Shown piece after piece: positions 1-8,647 of a stretch of 13,175 nucleotides of DNA. Position 1 is the stretch's first letter. Each line of letters starts with the position of its first letter. This stretch comes from Rusavskia elegans (Eukaryota > Ascomycota > Lecanoromycetes > Teloschistales > Teloschistaceae). The notes beneath the pieces are model-generated. The model saw nothing but the letters and a program-made list of their open reading frames with translations. It did not search any database and had not been told where the DNA came from. The stretch spans positions 1 to 13,175 of the forward strand of contig SAUG01000221.1 in NCBI GenBank assembly GCA_011316305.1. Direction: 5' to 3'. The translations under genes and the position numbers were made by a program.

Positions 1-354
1 GAAGAAGGGGATTGTGGAGGTTCCGGTAGGTACGAGATCGTCATCGGTATCTTTGGTGATTTGGATGGGGGCGGAAGGATTGTTGGAAGGAGAGGTGGAG
101 CTGGGCGGAGGGGCATCGAGGTGGTGGGGCGTCCGGTGGGTGTAGTAAAGAAACAGAGAGCCCCCGATCACGGTGGATGCGATTCCAGCTCGCCGAAGCT
201 GTCCAGATGGTCTCTGATGCCCTGGGGGTGCGGATGAAAAGGTACGGGTTGTTTGCAGGATGGAGCGGATGCGTACAGGCGGTCTTGTTTGCGAGCATTG
301 TGACAATCGTAGATATTGGCTTGGTCGAACCGAATTTGGACGAAAGGGTGGCAT
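1..354 (-). CDS. Mitochondrial membrane protein, N-terminal part (Aim18 / chalcone-isomerase-like candidate), cut by left edge
   Basis: The minus frame starting at the ATG at 354-352 stays open for 118 codons and runs off the window, so the C-terminus is missing. Residues 1-79 contain eleven Arg, no Lys and no acidic residue, with a TRTFSSAPPG stretch near residue 36: a strong mitochondrial presequence. Residues 56-71 (GIASTVIGGSLFLYYT) look like one inner-membrane helix, followed by a Pro/Ser-rich linker and an acidic stretch, KDTDDD, before VPTGTSTIPFF at the cut end. This order (presequence, single helix, Pro/Ser linker, then VPTGTSTIP) is what I remember of fungal Aim18-type proteins, in which a chalcone-isomerase-like fold follows. 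That identity is inference, because the fold itself lies outside the window. That a coding gene is here is much surer than its name. It is transcribed divergently from the next gene. Another frame (41-298) is open but has no protein-like character. Confidence 0.6.
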   Translation of the reverse strand, partial: MPPFRPNSVRPSQYLRLSQCSQTRPPVRIRSILQTTRTFSSAPPGHQRPSGQLRRAGIASTVIGGSLFLYYTHRTPHHLDAPPPSSTSPSNNPSAPIQITKDTDDDLVPTGTSTIPFF

Positions 355-800
355 GTTGACTTTCTGTTCTTGAGCTTTAACAAACTGAAAGATGGTACCA
401 TGAAGATGAGGTCAATCACAGCATGGACAACAGCACAGACGCGCTTTCCGCCCCTCGCCATCGGCAACTGTTCCCTAGCTTCCGCCCATGGCCCCCTCCG
501 GATCCACCAGGATCTCCGGAAATTCGATGGCTGGACTACCTCTCTCCACGTGAAAGCTGCGAGGTACAATGACCAGGGCATTGGGCGTTACAACCCAACA
601 GTACTCCTGAAACCGTCAGATCGAACGGCCGGTGCCTCTAATCAACACAACTCATCTTCCATGATGCGGTGACCATCACTGAACGAGCAAACGCTCTTGG
701 AGATCACATACCAACCGACAAATACAATCGATCGCCACCAGTCAAGCGCTCCAATCCGGCTGGAAAGACAGGAGCGGAGGAAAGTCCTGCTGAGAGCGTA
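355..800. promoter_or_regulatory. Divergent intergenic region between the mitochondrial gene and the TeaR-like gene
   Basis: About 446 bases between two divergent start codons, presumably holding both promoters and 5' untranslated leaders. I see no clear TATA box, RNA gene or repeat. The open frames here lack protein character. Confidence 0.4.
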
Positions 801-2914
801 ATGGCTGCGATTGCCCCTTATCCAGCCAGATCGGACTTCAACGGTCAAACAATCTCCCAAAGAGAGCCCGATGCCTTTAATTTCTCCAGGCCGAATTTCC
901 AAGAGGTATGTGGGAGGGAAAGATATGTAGGGATGATATCGCTATGCTTTTTCTTTGATACCTTCACTGCCAACGCTTCACTGTGAACCCAAACGCCCTT
1001 CATACATCAATACCTCGCACCAGGTAGTATCAAATACTAACATATGTCATTATGAAGCAGAACGAAACAGGACACCGTTCGAGAGCACAGCCTTCCTACA
1101 GTCAAAGCTCACTCAGACGAAAGCCCGATGTCTCGCCCCTCCCTGTCCAGCAGCCCCTGGGCAACACGCGCCCACCAAGCGATCCTATGCAACGAGAAAT
1201 TGGGGAGAAATTGTCCAGAAATGGCACCCCAAGCTCTACCAAGACGCCCTCAAACCTCGATCCCAGCTATCTATCTCCACCCAGACGACGGCCCGCTCTC
1301 AGCGATAAAAGTCGAAGCGGCAGTGAAGCGGACAGTCTACTAGATCTCTACGGTCATCCTAGAAGCATCATCGAAGGAACCGATAAGAGCGAGCGGGATG
1401 TCACCTTGGACGAATTGTACAACCTCGAGCAAGAGGATCCGGACAGTTCAAGGTGGATCCATAGAGACAAGCTCGCAGTGATAGAGAGCCATGAGATGCA
1501 AGAAGCCGGGATCAAGATACCACGACAGATGAGATCAAAGAGCAGCCTACGACAAAAGAAGAGCCATAGTCGCAACCAATCAACAACGTCAGTCAAGAGT
1601 CAAGAATTCGAGGTTCCTGTCACGAGTGGCGCAAGGGAAGGCAAACGTGAGAAGGTGCAAGCACCTCCCCAGCAACAGGTTTACGATGATCCAATGGACT
1701 TCGACCTGCGAACACCAGAAGAAAGAGCAATAGATCATCCACCACAGAACGGACCATCGGCCATGTATCACCAGCCCATTTCAGGCCGAAGCGGCTCCAG
1801 GATTCCTCTTCCCAAGACCAGCCCAATACCTATTACTCAGGGGCACCTTGAGAGAAATATACCTCTGCCGCGGACGAGACGTGCAAGTGGCAATTGGAGT
1901 GGAGGTGATGAAGAAGGGATCTCGTACAGCAAAACACGCAGTCGGAGCAATAGCGTAGGCAGCCGAATTCTGCTTGACGGCCCTGAAGTCAATGGAACAC
2001 CCACACCTTCTCAAAGACCTAGCAGTCGCGGGGGTCTACCGAACTCACCCCCGAAACAACGGCTCGTCAGTAAGGCAGGCTCTATAAGTAATGGTCGCCC
2101 CAGAACGTCCAACGGGCCTCGCAATATCTCGGAGCCGCAGAAGCTTCGACCCTCACCAAGCACGCAGAGATCATCTCCAGCATTCCCTCGTCCAAGGTCA
2201 CGAAATGGCATCGAACCACCGCGCCCTAGCACAGCCATCAATCGTCCAGAAGGCGAGGCACCCTGGATAGCCGATATGTACAAACCCGACCCACGACTTC
2301 CCCCAGATCAACAAATGCTCCCAACACACGCCAAACGTCTTCAGCAAGAACAAAGAGAGCGTGAAATGAAAGCAGCCGGCCTCTCTTCCCAACAACCTCC
2401 GACCACAGACCTGACCCCAGAAAGACCAAATGCGAAGACTCGCACGCCTTCACCCATTACACCCAACAATAACAACTTGAGCCATGAACACCATAAACTC
2501 GATTTCAACCCTACAACGCAGATCTCACCATCGCAACAGCAGCAACAACAAAACTATGGGTCCCGCCCTAACGACGAGAACCCACCGACACCCAACCACA
2601 CAATCACCACCAGCAACAGCCCCTCCTCCAGCCCTCAATGGCCCCTCAAAGTCACCCCGCCGATCAAACCACCCAACAGCAACTACAGTCGCAACAACAA
2701 TCATTACAACGTCAGTCCGACGGGTAGTAGTATGATGCACGACCAACAGCATCCCCACGCCGGCTACAGCACTATTCCCAAAGTATCGCAGAGTACGCCC
2801 CCAATCGGATCATTGCCAAGTCCGAAGACCATGATGCCGCAACCTATGGTGCAGGAGAAACCGAAGGTTAAGGAGAAGGAGGGTGGGTGTTGTGGGGGGT
2901 GTGTTGTTATGTGA
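801..2914 (+). CDS. teaR: TeaR/Mod5-like prenylated cell-end marker protein (two exons)
   Basis: Model: exon 801-905, intron 906-1060, exon 1061-2914; 652 residues. The intron has a GTATGT donor, a perfect TACTAAC branch site (1035-1041) and an AAG/CAG acceptor pair; both exons join in phase. The ATG at 801 has G at -3 and +4 and gives an MAAIAPYP start. If unspliced, the ATG at 1052 gives 620 residues. The protein is rich in Ser, Pro, Arg and Gln with little predicted fold, has a Gln run near residue 525, and one conserved-looking block near residues 435-475 (PWIADMYKPDPRLPPDQQ and following). It ends GGCCGGCVVM: a CaaX box, with Met favouring farnesylation, and two upstream Cys as possible palmitoylation sites. 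In Aspergillus nidulans TeaR (S. pombe Mod5) is a prenylated anchor for the kelch protein TeaA at hyphal tips; the architecture fits, but the name rests on this resemblance. Any other prenylated disordered protein is the alternative. Confidence 0.7.
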
Positions 2915-4130
2915 TGTGTATCTAAATATAGTAGCCTTCGTTCCGAATCGGACGATGCAAAAAGGCAAGGGAAAATGGGAATGGAGGGAACTGCCAGACT
3001 GGGAGATTGGTTGTCCTTTTTTCCCTTTTTTGTGGCATTCGTTTGGGAATTCGTAGTATCTTATTTCCTTCTTTGTCTAAACTATGGAGTCCGTAAGCAT
3101 GGAGCAGCGGGGGGAGGGCATTTTTTTTCACGGCTTTACGAATTGGTTCATAGTGCTTTTTCTTTAGCTGGTATGTTGATATCATATCGAGAACGTGTAT
3201 ATTTCACCTACTTGGGGCATGTGTATAACCGGGTCCAAGAGTCTGTGGTCTGACTCTCTCTCTCTGTGTATTCCATCTCCATGATTGATCCATGTTTTAA
3301 GGGAATCGAGTACTGGTGAACATAGTTTTGTTTAGTTTAGATGATTTGGTATATTTGTTTTGCTGATATCGAACAAGGTCCTCTGGGATGAATCTTGACA
3401 AAAAAAATAATTCCAACCCGGCATGTTCCCTTATTAATCTATTGCTATACTACATGTATTTTACCTTCATCGCTCGTGTACTCATACTCGTAGTAAAAAA
3501 CGTCTCACAGATTTCCCGCTTGCTGTTGTTACCATCTGCAGCTATCCCTTCGCCTGTGGTTGGTGGTTTTAGCGTATTTCACCCCTGTCTCGAGTCGGAG
3601 CCCGGAGCAGGTGAAGGGATGGAGTTGGGATGGTATTAGGATACCTCGCTGTTCGGGCGAGATGTTAGTAACGCTTTCTGGGGACCATCTAGTGGTTCTA
3701 GCGGACAGGGAGGAGAGCGTAGGCGTGAATGGTTGTACTCTGTGGTTGTGGACTGGCTCGTCGAGTGTTCTTCTTGTTGGAGAGATGAGTAGAGGGACCG
3801 TCAAGGGAGGCTTTTTCGCGTTCTGGGAAATTTTCTACCTCCACTTCACTTCGGCGAGCTATAGTATGGTTGCATGGATATTATCGTCGTCTTCGTTGCG
3901 TGGGAGTCTTCTATGTTTGAGTTCGGCGACAGTGGTAACAAGGGTGGAGCTTGTGCCGTGTTTCGGGGATTGGTATGTAGGCCAACTCATGTCCATGTGA
4001 GCGTGCCGGGGCATCGACGGGACAGTGATTCGTCGCATTTCCGCTATGATGGGAGGATTGAGGTACGGTTGGTTGAAATTGATAGGTGCGGAAGAGGCCT
4101 ATCTAAATTTCTGCGTGAGGTGTGTTCCAT
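2915..4130. other. Long convergent intergenic region with weak coding-like signal
   Basis: The two flanking genes end towards each other here, so 3' untranslated regions and terminators are expected at both ends. 2915-3500 is T-rich on the plus strand with short A and T runs and no supported gene. 3500-4100 is less AT-rich and open in several frames on both strands; on the minus strand a 59-codon ATG frame (3859-4038) and an open stretch in the same frame without an ATG (3529-3804) have a plausible amino-acid mix but are separated by two stop codons. I cannot assign a gene. Confidence 0.35.
3254..3265 (+). repeat. (CT)6 microsatellite
   Basis: Six uninterrupted CT units lie in the 3' flank of the TeaR-like gene. 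A short simple repeat with no evident function. Confidence 0.8.
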
Positions 4131-4964
4131 TCATACTTTCTGTTCCTTGTTGATGTGCATGGAGTGATGGACTATGGTGAAGACGGAGAAGATGTAATTG
4201 ACTACGACAAAGCCTCCAACCAGGGTAGCGATGAAAGCAATCTGGAACACTGTCGTCAGCAACCTTTCCCTGACATATGACCGTGCTGGATAACGTGCCT
4301 TTAATTCGTCACTCTTCCACACCAAGTCCGCAGCAACAGCGGCTCTCCAAAGCTCATAGAATAATCCAATTACGAATGCCAAGACTGCGAGTTTGAGATG
4401 TAGAGTAGGTCCTCCGAGGACATAAGGCGTCAGTGCATGGGGATGCCAATGCTCGTCTGAAGTCTTCTCATTGCCTAGCGCTTGCTTGAAGCTTCCCGTG
4501 ACATCTCTGCTGCACTTTATGCGCAAGAAGGCTGCGGTGTGGATCGCGGAGCTTGCTACCGAGGCGACAGCGAGGACAAGGCCGCTGAACCACATTGCGC
4601 GGGTGACCCAGGCGGTGTGGTCGATATTGTACCAGTCGAAGCCGCTGGAGATGACGCCGGCGATGAGGGCGGCCTGATGGTGGCATTAGTCAAACGCAGA
4701 TTGAAGACGACTGGAGGTTGGTCGGACCGTGACTCCGGTGGTGTTCATTTTGGCTATTTCGCACTCGATGTAGGTCCCTATCAACTCATTCTGCCGTTCT
4801 TCATTGTTCATGATGTCCTTGAGTGTGGATCGCGACCAATCTCGTGGTACCAGGAGCGAGAGGAGCCTGTTGAAGACTCGGCGGACGGGTTTGAACATTG
4901 TCTGTGGTACCGACGGCTTTCGAGGGCGGGGAGGCGGCAAGCCAAGTTCAACTTCGTCTTTCAT
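4131..4964 (-). CDS. Hypothetical multi-pass membrane protein (two exons)
   Basis: Exon 1 is 4964-4728, the intron 4727-4674 (54 nt, GTCCGA donor, GACTAAT branch region, CAG acceptor) and exon 2 4673-4131; 259 residues. The join is in phase (GVT then AALIAGVIS). The donor is not consensus, and one six bases upstream would also keep frame. The N-terminus is Pro/Arg-rich and soluble (LGLPPPRPRKP), followed by a charged helix (EERQNELIGTYIECEIAKMN) just before the first hydrophobic stretch. Likely membrane segments are about 77-92, 104-127, 170-197 and 218-246; the loop after the second is hydrophilic and His-rich (EHWHPHA). I do not recognise a named family; the layout resembles uncharacterised fungal integral membrane proteins. 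The start at 4964 has A at -3. In-frame ATGs at 5090 and 5081 would add 42 or 39 residues if used. Confidence 0.75.
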
Positions 4965-5559
4965 TGTTGATGTGAGAAAGAAATGGGGTCCTGTCGGTGC
5001 AGAAAGGTGAGGAAATGAAGGTGCGGAGGATAAGAGACGAAAAGAGGCAAAGGAAGGCTGAGATCTATATTTACCCTGCATGATGATCATGGGTGCGAAG
5101 CGCCAGCTGATGGTGCTTGGGGTCCATGTGCTACCGCACTCGTCTCCATTGTGACTCAAGATCAATCACAAGTACAAGTGATATGTCATTCCTATAGAAG
5201 ACATGACCAACCGAGGATGCAAGTGGTGGGTAGCAGCAGACCGGCAGATTGACGTTGACGCATCCGAAGTCCTTGGCGCGCCTGGGGCGGCACTTTCCGA
5301 ATTACCCCGGGTATATAGCTTGGCAGCTCTTGAGATGTAAAGTAGTGGAAGGGAATCACAGTAGCGACAATGTTGTATCATTGGTCACCGAGTACCACGG
5401 TAGATATCTAGCAAGATTGCCTCCCCATAAGCAGAGCAACGGCATCTACAATGATTGCCCTTTGCCTTGGTCTTCTGTAGTTCTGGACGCCTTGCTCGTG
5501 TATTTTCCAATAGATACTGGCATTCCTGATTCATCTCCAGCCATCCCTCGGATTCTGCC
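4965..5559. other. Intergenic region between SNU13 and the membrane-protein gene
   Basis: About 595 bases between two minus-strand genes, so it should hold the SNU13 3' end and the promoter of the membrane-protein gene. A TATATA-like run near 5310 is about 345 bases from the start codon, too far to call a core promoter with confidence. A plus-strand open frame (5249-5563) lacks an ATG start and protein character. No RNA gene seen. Confidence 0.4.
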
Positions 5560-6277
5560 CTAGACCATCAAGCGTTCACTAACAGAGTACAAGGTCAGCA
5601 TTTCCTCTTGCATTCTGGAATACCAGAGAGCTGAGAAGAAGTAGCTCCGGGACTGGCCTTACACTTTGTCCTTGAGCGCTCGAATCTGTCCCATTAGATC
5701 CGAAGCCTCATTCGTGGTAATTGAGACGGCAATGACGGCGCGAGACACTCCAGTCGCACGTCCAAGGGCGATCTTCGAGGGGACGTAGACGTACGGAACG
5801 TTCTTGTCTTCGCAGAGAAGCGGTAGGTGGAGGAGAATGGCGAGAGGGGCCGTGTCCTTTAGTGAAATGACAGAGTCAGCACATTCGTCCCCCACTAAAT
5901 AGCAGAGTCCGAAGAGATGGTTTGAGAAGACGGGAGCTGACGTACAGCTGCAAGGACAAGAATCTCTGCCGTTCCTCTGTTCAAAGTTTTGGTCGCTAGG
6001 GGTTGATGTTGTCAGCCCGTAATCGGTTATAGAGGCTGCCGGAAGAGGAACATACCCTCGTTCGCGCCTTTCTTGAGTTGTCGATACTGTACATGGGATC
6101 AGCTTTGCTCAGGCTGTGAGACGGGTGTAGGGTACATGGGACGCTTGTTGAATAAGGTCGAGAATGTTCTGGGTAAGGGCTCCGTCGGCAATGGGCCATG
6201 CTAGATACTGTCAGTACCACAAAGAGAGGATTTCGACTAGGAGCTGTGCACTCACCGGCGCTCTGTTCTCCAGACAT
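5560..6277 (-). CDS. snu13: Snu13 / 15.5K, L7Ae-family RNA-binding protein of the U4/U6.U5 tri-snRNP and box C/D snoRNPs (six exons)
   Basis: Exons on the minus strand: 6277-6256, 6200-6136, 6086-6056, 5995-5946, 5856-5663, 5578-5560 (22, 65, 31, 50, 194, 19 nt). They join in phase into 126 residues, the length of yeast Snu13. Donors are GTGAGT, GTACCC, GTATGT, GTACGT and GTAAGG; introns are 49-89 nt. Snu13 binds the kink-turn of U4 snRNA and of box C/D snoRNAs and nucleates particle assembly in the nucleus. Visible signatures: the RNA-contacting RQLKKGANEATKTLNRG at 31-47, the core LLHLPLLCEDKNVPYVYVP at 64-82, and ALGRATGVSR at 86-95 followed by SITTN. The C-terminus KDKVERLMV depends on the last 19-nt exon; without splicing the frame stops right after KDKV. 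No box C or D motif was found in the introns I read for it. Identity is as sure as reading by eye allows. Confidence 0.97.
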
Positions 6278-6775
6278 GATTGCAAGATTTCACCGGGAAG
6301 TCGTCCGATGTTCGTGGCTTGGCTCCTCGAGAGACTTTCAGGCTCAGAAGGATGAGCAGCGAAGCTTGTGGCTCGCCCAAAGGTTCACTGCCGTATACTC
6401 GCAAGGAGGAAAGCGTGTGAAGGAAGAAGGTCTAGGGATTTTTGAGATTGGAACTCAAGTGCGGCTTTAGCACTCTTGGCATGCCAAGACCGTAGCCCAC
6501 TTGTCACTTGTGAAGAAGTCTCTACTCAGAATTACTCAGGATGGCACCCTTCAATAATGTTAAAGATGGTCAGTGCAGAGGGAGTGAATGTCTCATTCAC
6601 GTCCTAGTCTACGTATCTAATGTTATGTCATATGAGTTTTCATACCTCGAAGAGTCTTTGAGAAGTGAGTTCAGAATCAAGACTGTATCTGTCGAGAAAC
6701 ATTCCACGTAGCTGTAAACCTTGCGACTTCAAACCCAGACCACTTACAAATGTTTCAAAATACTTGAATCGCACA
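6278..6775. promoter_or_regulatory. Divergent intergenic region between SNU13 and the BTB gene
   Basis: About 498 bases between two divergent start codons, presumably carrying both promoters. It contains a perfect 16-bp palindrome (6474-6489), a further GCCAAG core on the minus strand at 6318-6323, and a tandem CACTTGT pair at 6498-6511. No clear TATA box. Open frames here are not protein-like. Confidence 0.45.
6474..6489. promoter_or_regulatory. Perfect 16-bp palindrome, candidate factor-binding site
   Basis: TCTTGGCATGCCAAGA equals its own reverse complement over all 16 bases. It sits in the divergent promoter region, about 200 bp upstream of the SNU13 start and 287 bp upstream of the BTB start. 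Each arm contains GCCAAG, which fits the PacC core GCCARG, but other dimeric factors are equally possible. Function is inferred from symmetry and position only. Confidence 0.4.
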
Positions 6776-7513
6776 ATGTCACTAAGGAAACGTCCCAAAT
6801 TGAATGACAGTACCGAATCCTCCGACACCGAGGCCACAACGGCACCCAAAACGTATGACAACATCCGCTTTGGCGATAATCCAGTGGTCCATCTGAAAGT
6901 TGGTCCGAACGAAACTCCCTTCCATGTTCACAAAGACCTCATCTGCGGTTCCTCGCCATTTTTCAAAGCTGCTTTTACTGGGGGTTTCAAAGAAAGTGAG
7001 GGCTCAATCAGGCTGGAAGACGACGATGCTGATGTCTTCGAAAACATCATCCAATGGCTCTATCGACGCAAGCTTGAGACACTCTCCAGCATCGAGGCAG
7101 ATACAGGCGACAGTTACTTTATGGAGCTGATCCAAACCTACACACTTGCCGACAAGTATGGTATCATGGCGCTGCAGAACGACGTGATGGACTTGCTGTG
7201 TGAAACACTGAAGAGGAGGCTGAAGTCCCCCGAGTCAGAGACTCATACACTTCCCCTATTGAGCCATGCCAGATATGTGTACGAGAACACCGCTCATGGC
7301 TCACAACTCCGGAAATTCTTGGTAGCTTGCTTCGTATGGGAAATCGACCTTGACTGGTACACCAAGAAGAAAACGTTCGATCGGCTTGAAGATATTCCAG
7401 CGTTCGCAGCTGAATTGGCCATAGCCTTCGCATCGCGAGCGAAAGGAGACCCGTCGCCGTTTGACGATAAATCGGTTTTCCAGGAGAGCATTCAGGACCA
7501 GCTTCCATCTTAG
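6776..7513 (+). CDS. BTB/POZ-domain protein
   Basis: A single-exon frame of 245 residues from the ATG at 6776 (A at -3). The frame is open further upstream, but only a GTG, not an ATG, is found there. Residues 3-8 (LRKRPK) are a basic patch that could act in nuclear import. The BTB fold spans roughly 30-147: PVVHLKVGPNETPFHVHKDLICGSS is cut here to its key parts, VHLKVG (38-43) and FHVHKDLICGSSPFFKAAF (49-67), then acidic EDDDADVFENIIQWLY (81-96) and LADKYGI (124-130). The C-terminal half (ARYVYENTAHGSQLRK and following) is the usual tail of fungal stand-alone BTB proteins. BTB domains dimerise or bind Cullin-3; no Kelch, MATH or zinc-finger domain accompanies it, so its partner and role cannot be read from the sequence. 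Confidence 0.9.
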   Translation: MSLRKRPKLNDSTESSDTEATTAPKTYDNIRFGDNPVVHLKVGPNETPFHVHKDLICGSSPFFKAAFTGGFKESEGSIRLEDDDADVFENIIQWLYRRKLETLSSIEADTGDSYFMELIQTYTLADKYGIMALQNDVMDLLCETLKRRLKSPESETHTLPLLSHARYVYENTAHGSQLRKFLVACFVWEIDLDWYTKKKTFDRLEDIPAFAAELAIAFASRAKGDPSPFDDKSVFQESIQDQLPS

Positions 7514-8647
7514 AGGTGGCCGAAATGTCCATTACCACTGGATGTCAATCGCAATACAGCTCAGCCTTCTGTCGAGTCAAAGTCTTTCTGAAACGTGCGG
7601 TGGATGAGAGCTCTTACAGTTTCATTGCTCTTTGCTAACGCCGAGATTGCCCAAGAGTTCAAGCGTCTCATACTTTCCTCTACGGTGCAACCAAATACTC
7701 GCGCAACCAGCTCTGTCAACTGTTGAGTCATTCACGACTGACATCCAAGCGGAACCTCGATTTGCAGATCAATTGGCTCACCGAAGTTTGATGAAGCAGC
7801 GGGAGACAGCCGTCGTGGCCTTAGCCTGAGATAATTTATAAGCCTGGGACGCAACGTACTGTGCCGGAACCAATATTCCGTCCCTTTCGAGCACCGACGA
7901 GCGGCATTGATTGCAGCAGTAGCGGAGCGTTCAACTAATAAGAGGAAGGTGATGTTCAAATCTTCTTGGCAGAATCTTGGCATCATCATGGACATTTGGC
8001 CATGAAGAATAGCTTTTCTGGTTGGGCAGGAGCTAACTGGTCCGGCCCGAAGCATGACATAGACTGAATGGAGGTATATCTCATAGCGATCAAGTCAATC
8101 TCTTGGCACCTTCTTCGTGCTGCCGCACAATGCTTGGCTATAATTTCCGTCAATTGTCCTTCCTTATTCGATCATTGCTTGACGGTGTTATCTCCTTTCC
8201 TTTCCTATATTCCAGAAGGCGGCGACACGCATCTCCGAAGGTCACGCGGGGCAACTGTTCATCTTCTCATTGGATATCACCATCCGTTTTCCTAGCACTA
8301 CAGCATTCGCTTCGCCGTTCAACCAGTGTGCTATTTCTACCCGCCGCTGTGTCCTGCCTCCTCCGGCGAATTCCCGACCGTTGCATTGCGATGACCGTTT
8401 CCACCAACACCCATCCTGGGCATTCAGTTGGTCCATCGATGGCAATTTCCCGGAAGAGCACCCGATCAAGGGGTCAGTTGAGCCATCGGATGTCCAATTT
8501 GACCTTCTTTCTTGAGCGATTGAACATGTTAATGTACCGGTCCGTCGTGTAGCCGAGGTGTATGTACGGCAGCTGGGCTCCTTATAAACCCTTCAATCAC
8601 CGTTGTTGCGAAGCATTTCGTGATCATCTATCCCGCCACACGTCCCA
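7514..8647. promoter_or_regulatory. Intergenic region upstream of the carboxypeptidase gene
   Basis: About 1.1 kb between two plus-strand genes. The right part should be the carboxypeptidase promoter: a TATA box at 8583-8588, four GCCAAG cores on the minus strand (7965-7970, 7976-7981, 8102-8107, 8133-8138) and two AGATAA cores of the GATA-factor type (7829-7834 plus, 8188-8193 minus). PacC and AreA are known to recognise such cores and to control secreted proteases in fungi; occupancy here is inference. Overlapping open frames on both strands have no protein-like character or family signature. Confidence 0.4.
8583..8588 (+). promoter_or_regulatory. TATA box of the carboxypeptidase gene
   Basis: TATAAA lies 60 bases before the start codon. 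A transcription start about 30 bases downstream would leave a leader of roughly 35 bases, which is reasonable for a strongly expressed secreted enzyme. Confidence 0.5.

Noticed and set aside
1052..1060. ATG at 1052 as the start of the TeaR-like protein
   Set aside because: It lies between a perfect branch site and the intron acceptor, and an in-phase upstream exon with a better start exists. Kept only as the unspliced alternative.
3560..4000. 146-codon plus-strand open frame
   Set aside because: It begins with TTG, has a hydrophobic and Trp/Ser-heavy mix without domain signature, and overlaps open frames on the other strand.
5249..5563. 104-codon plus-strand open frame overlapping the end of SNU13
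   Set aside because: No ATG start, no recognisable family, and it runs antisense into the last SNU13 exon.
6665..6775. N-terminal extension of the BTB protein from 6665
   Set aside because: The extension begins with GTG, not ATG. The first ATG in frame is at 6776 and has a good context.
7732..8055. 107-codon minus-strand ATG frame
   Set aside because: Composition (many Arg, Ser and scattered Cys) looks random, no motif is visible, and it covers the candidate regulatory sites upstream of the carboxypeptidase.
8103..8552. 149-codon plus-strand frame and overlapping frames in the carboxypeptidase upstream region
   Set aside because: The start is not an ATG, the sequence is Ser/Arg-rich without domain signature, and frames on both strands are open over the same bases.
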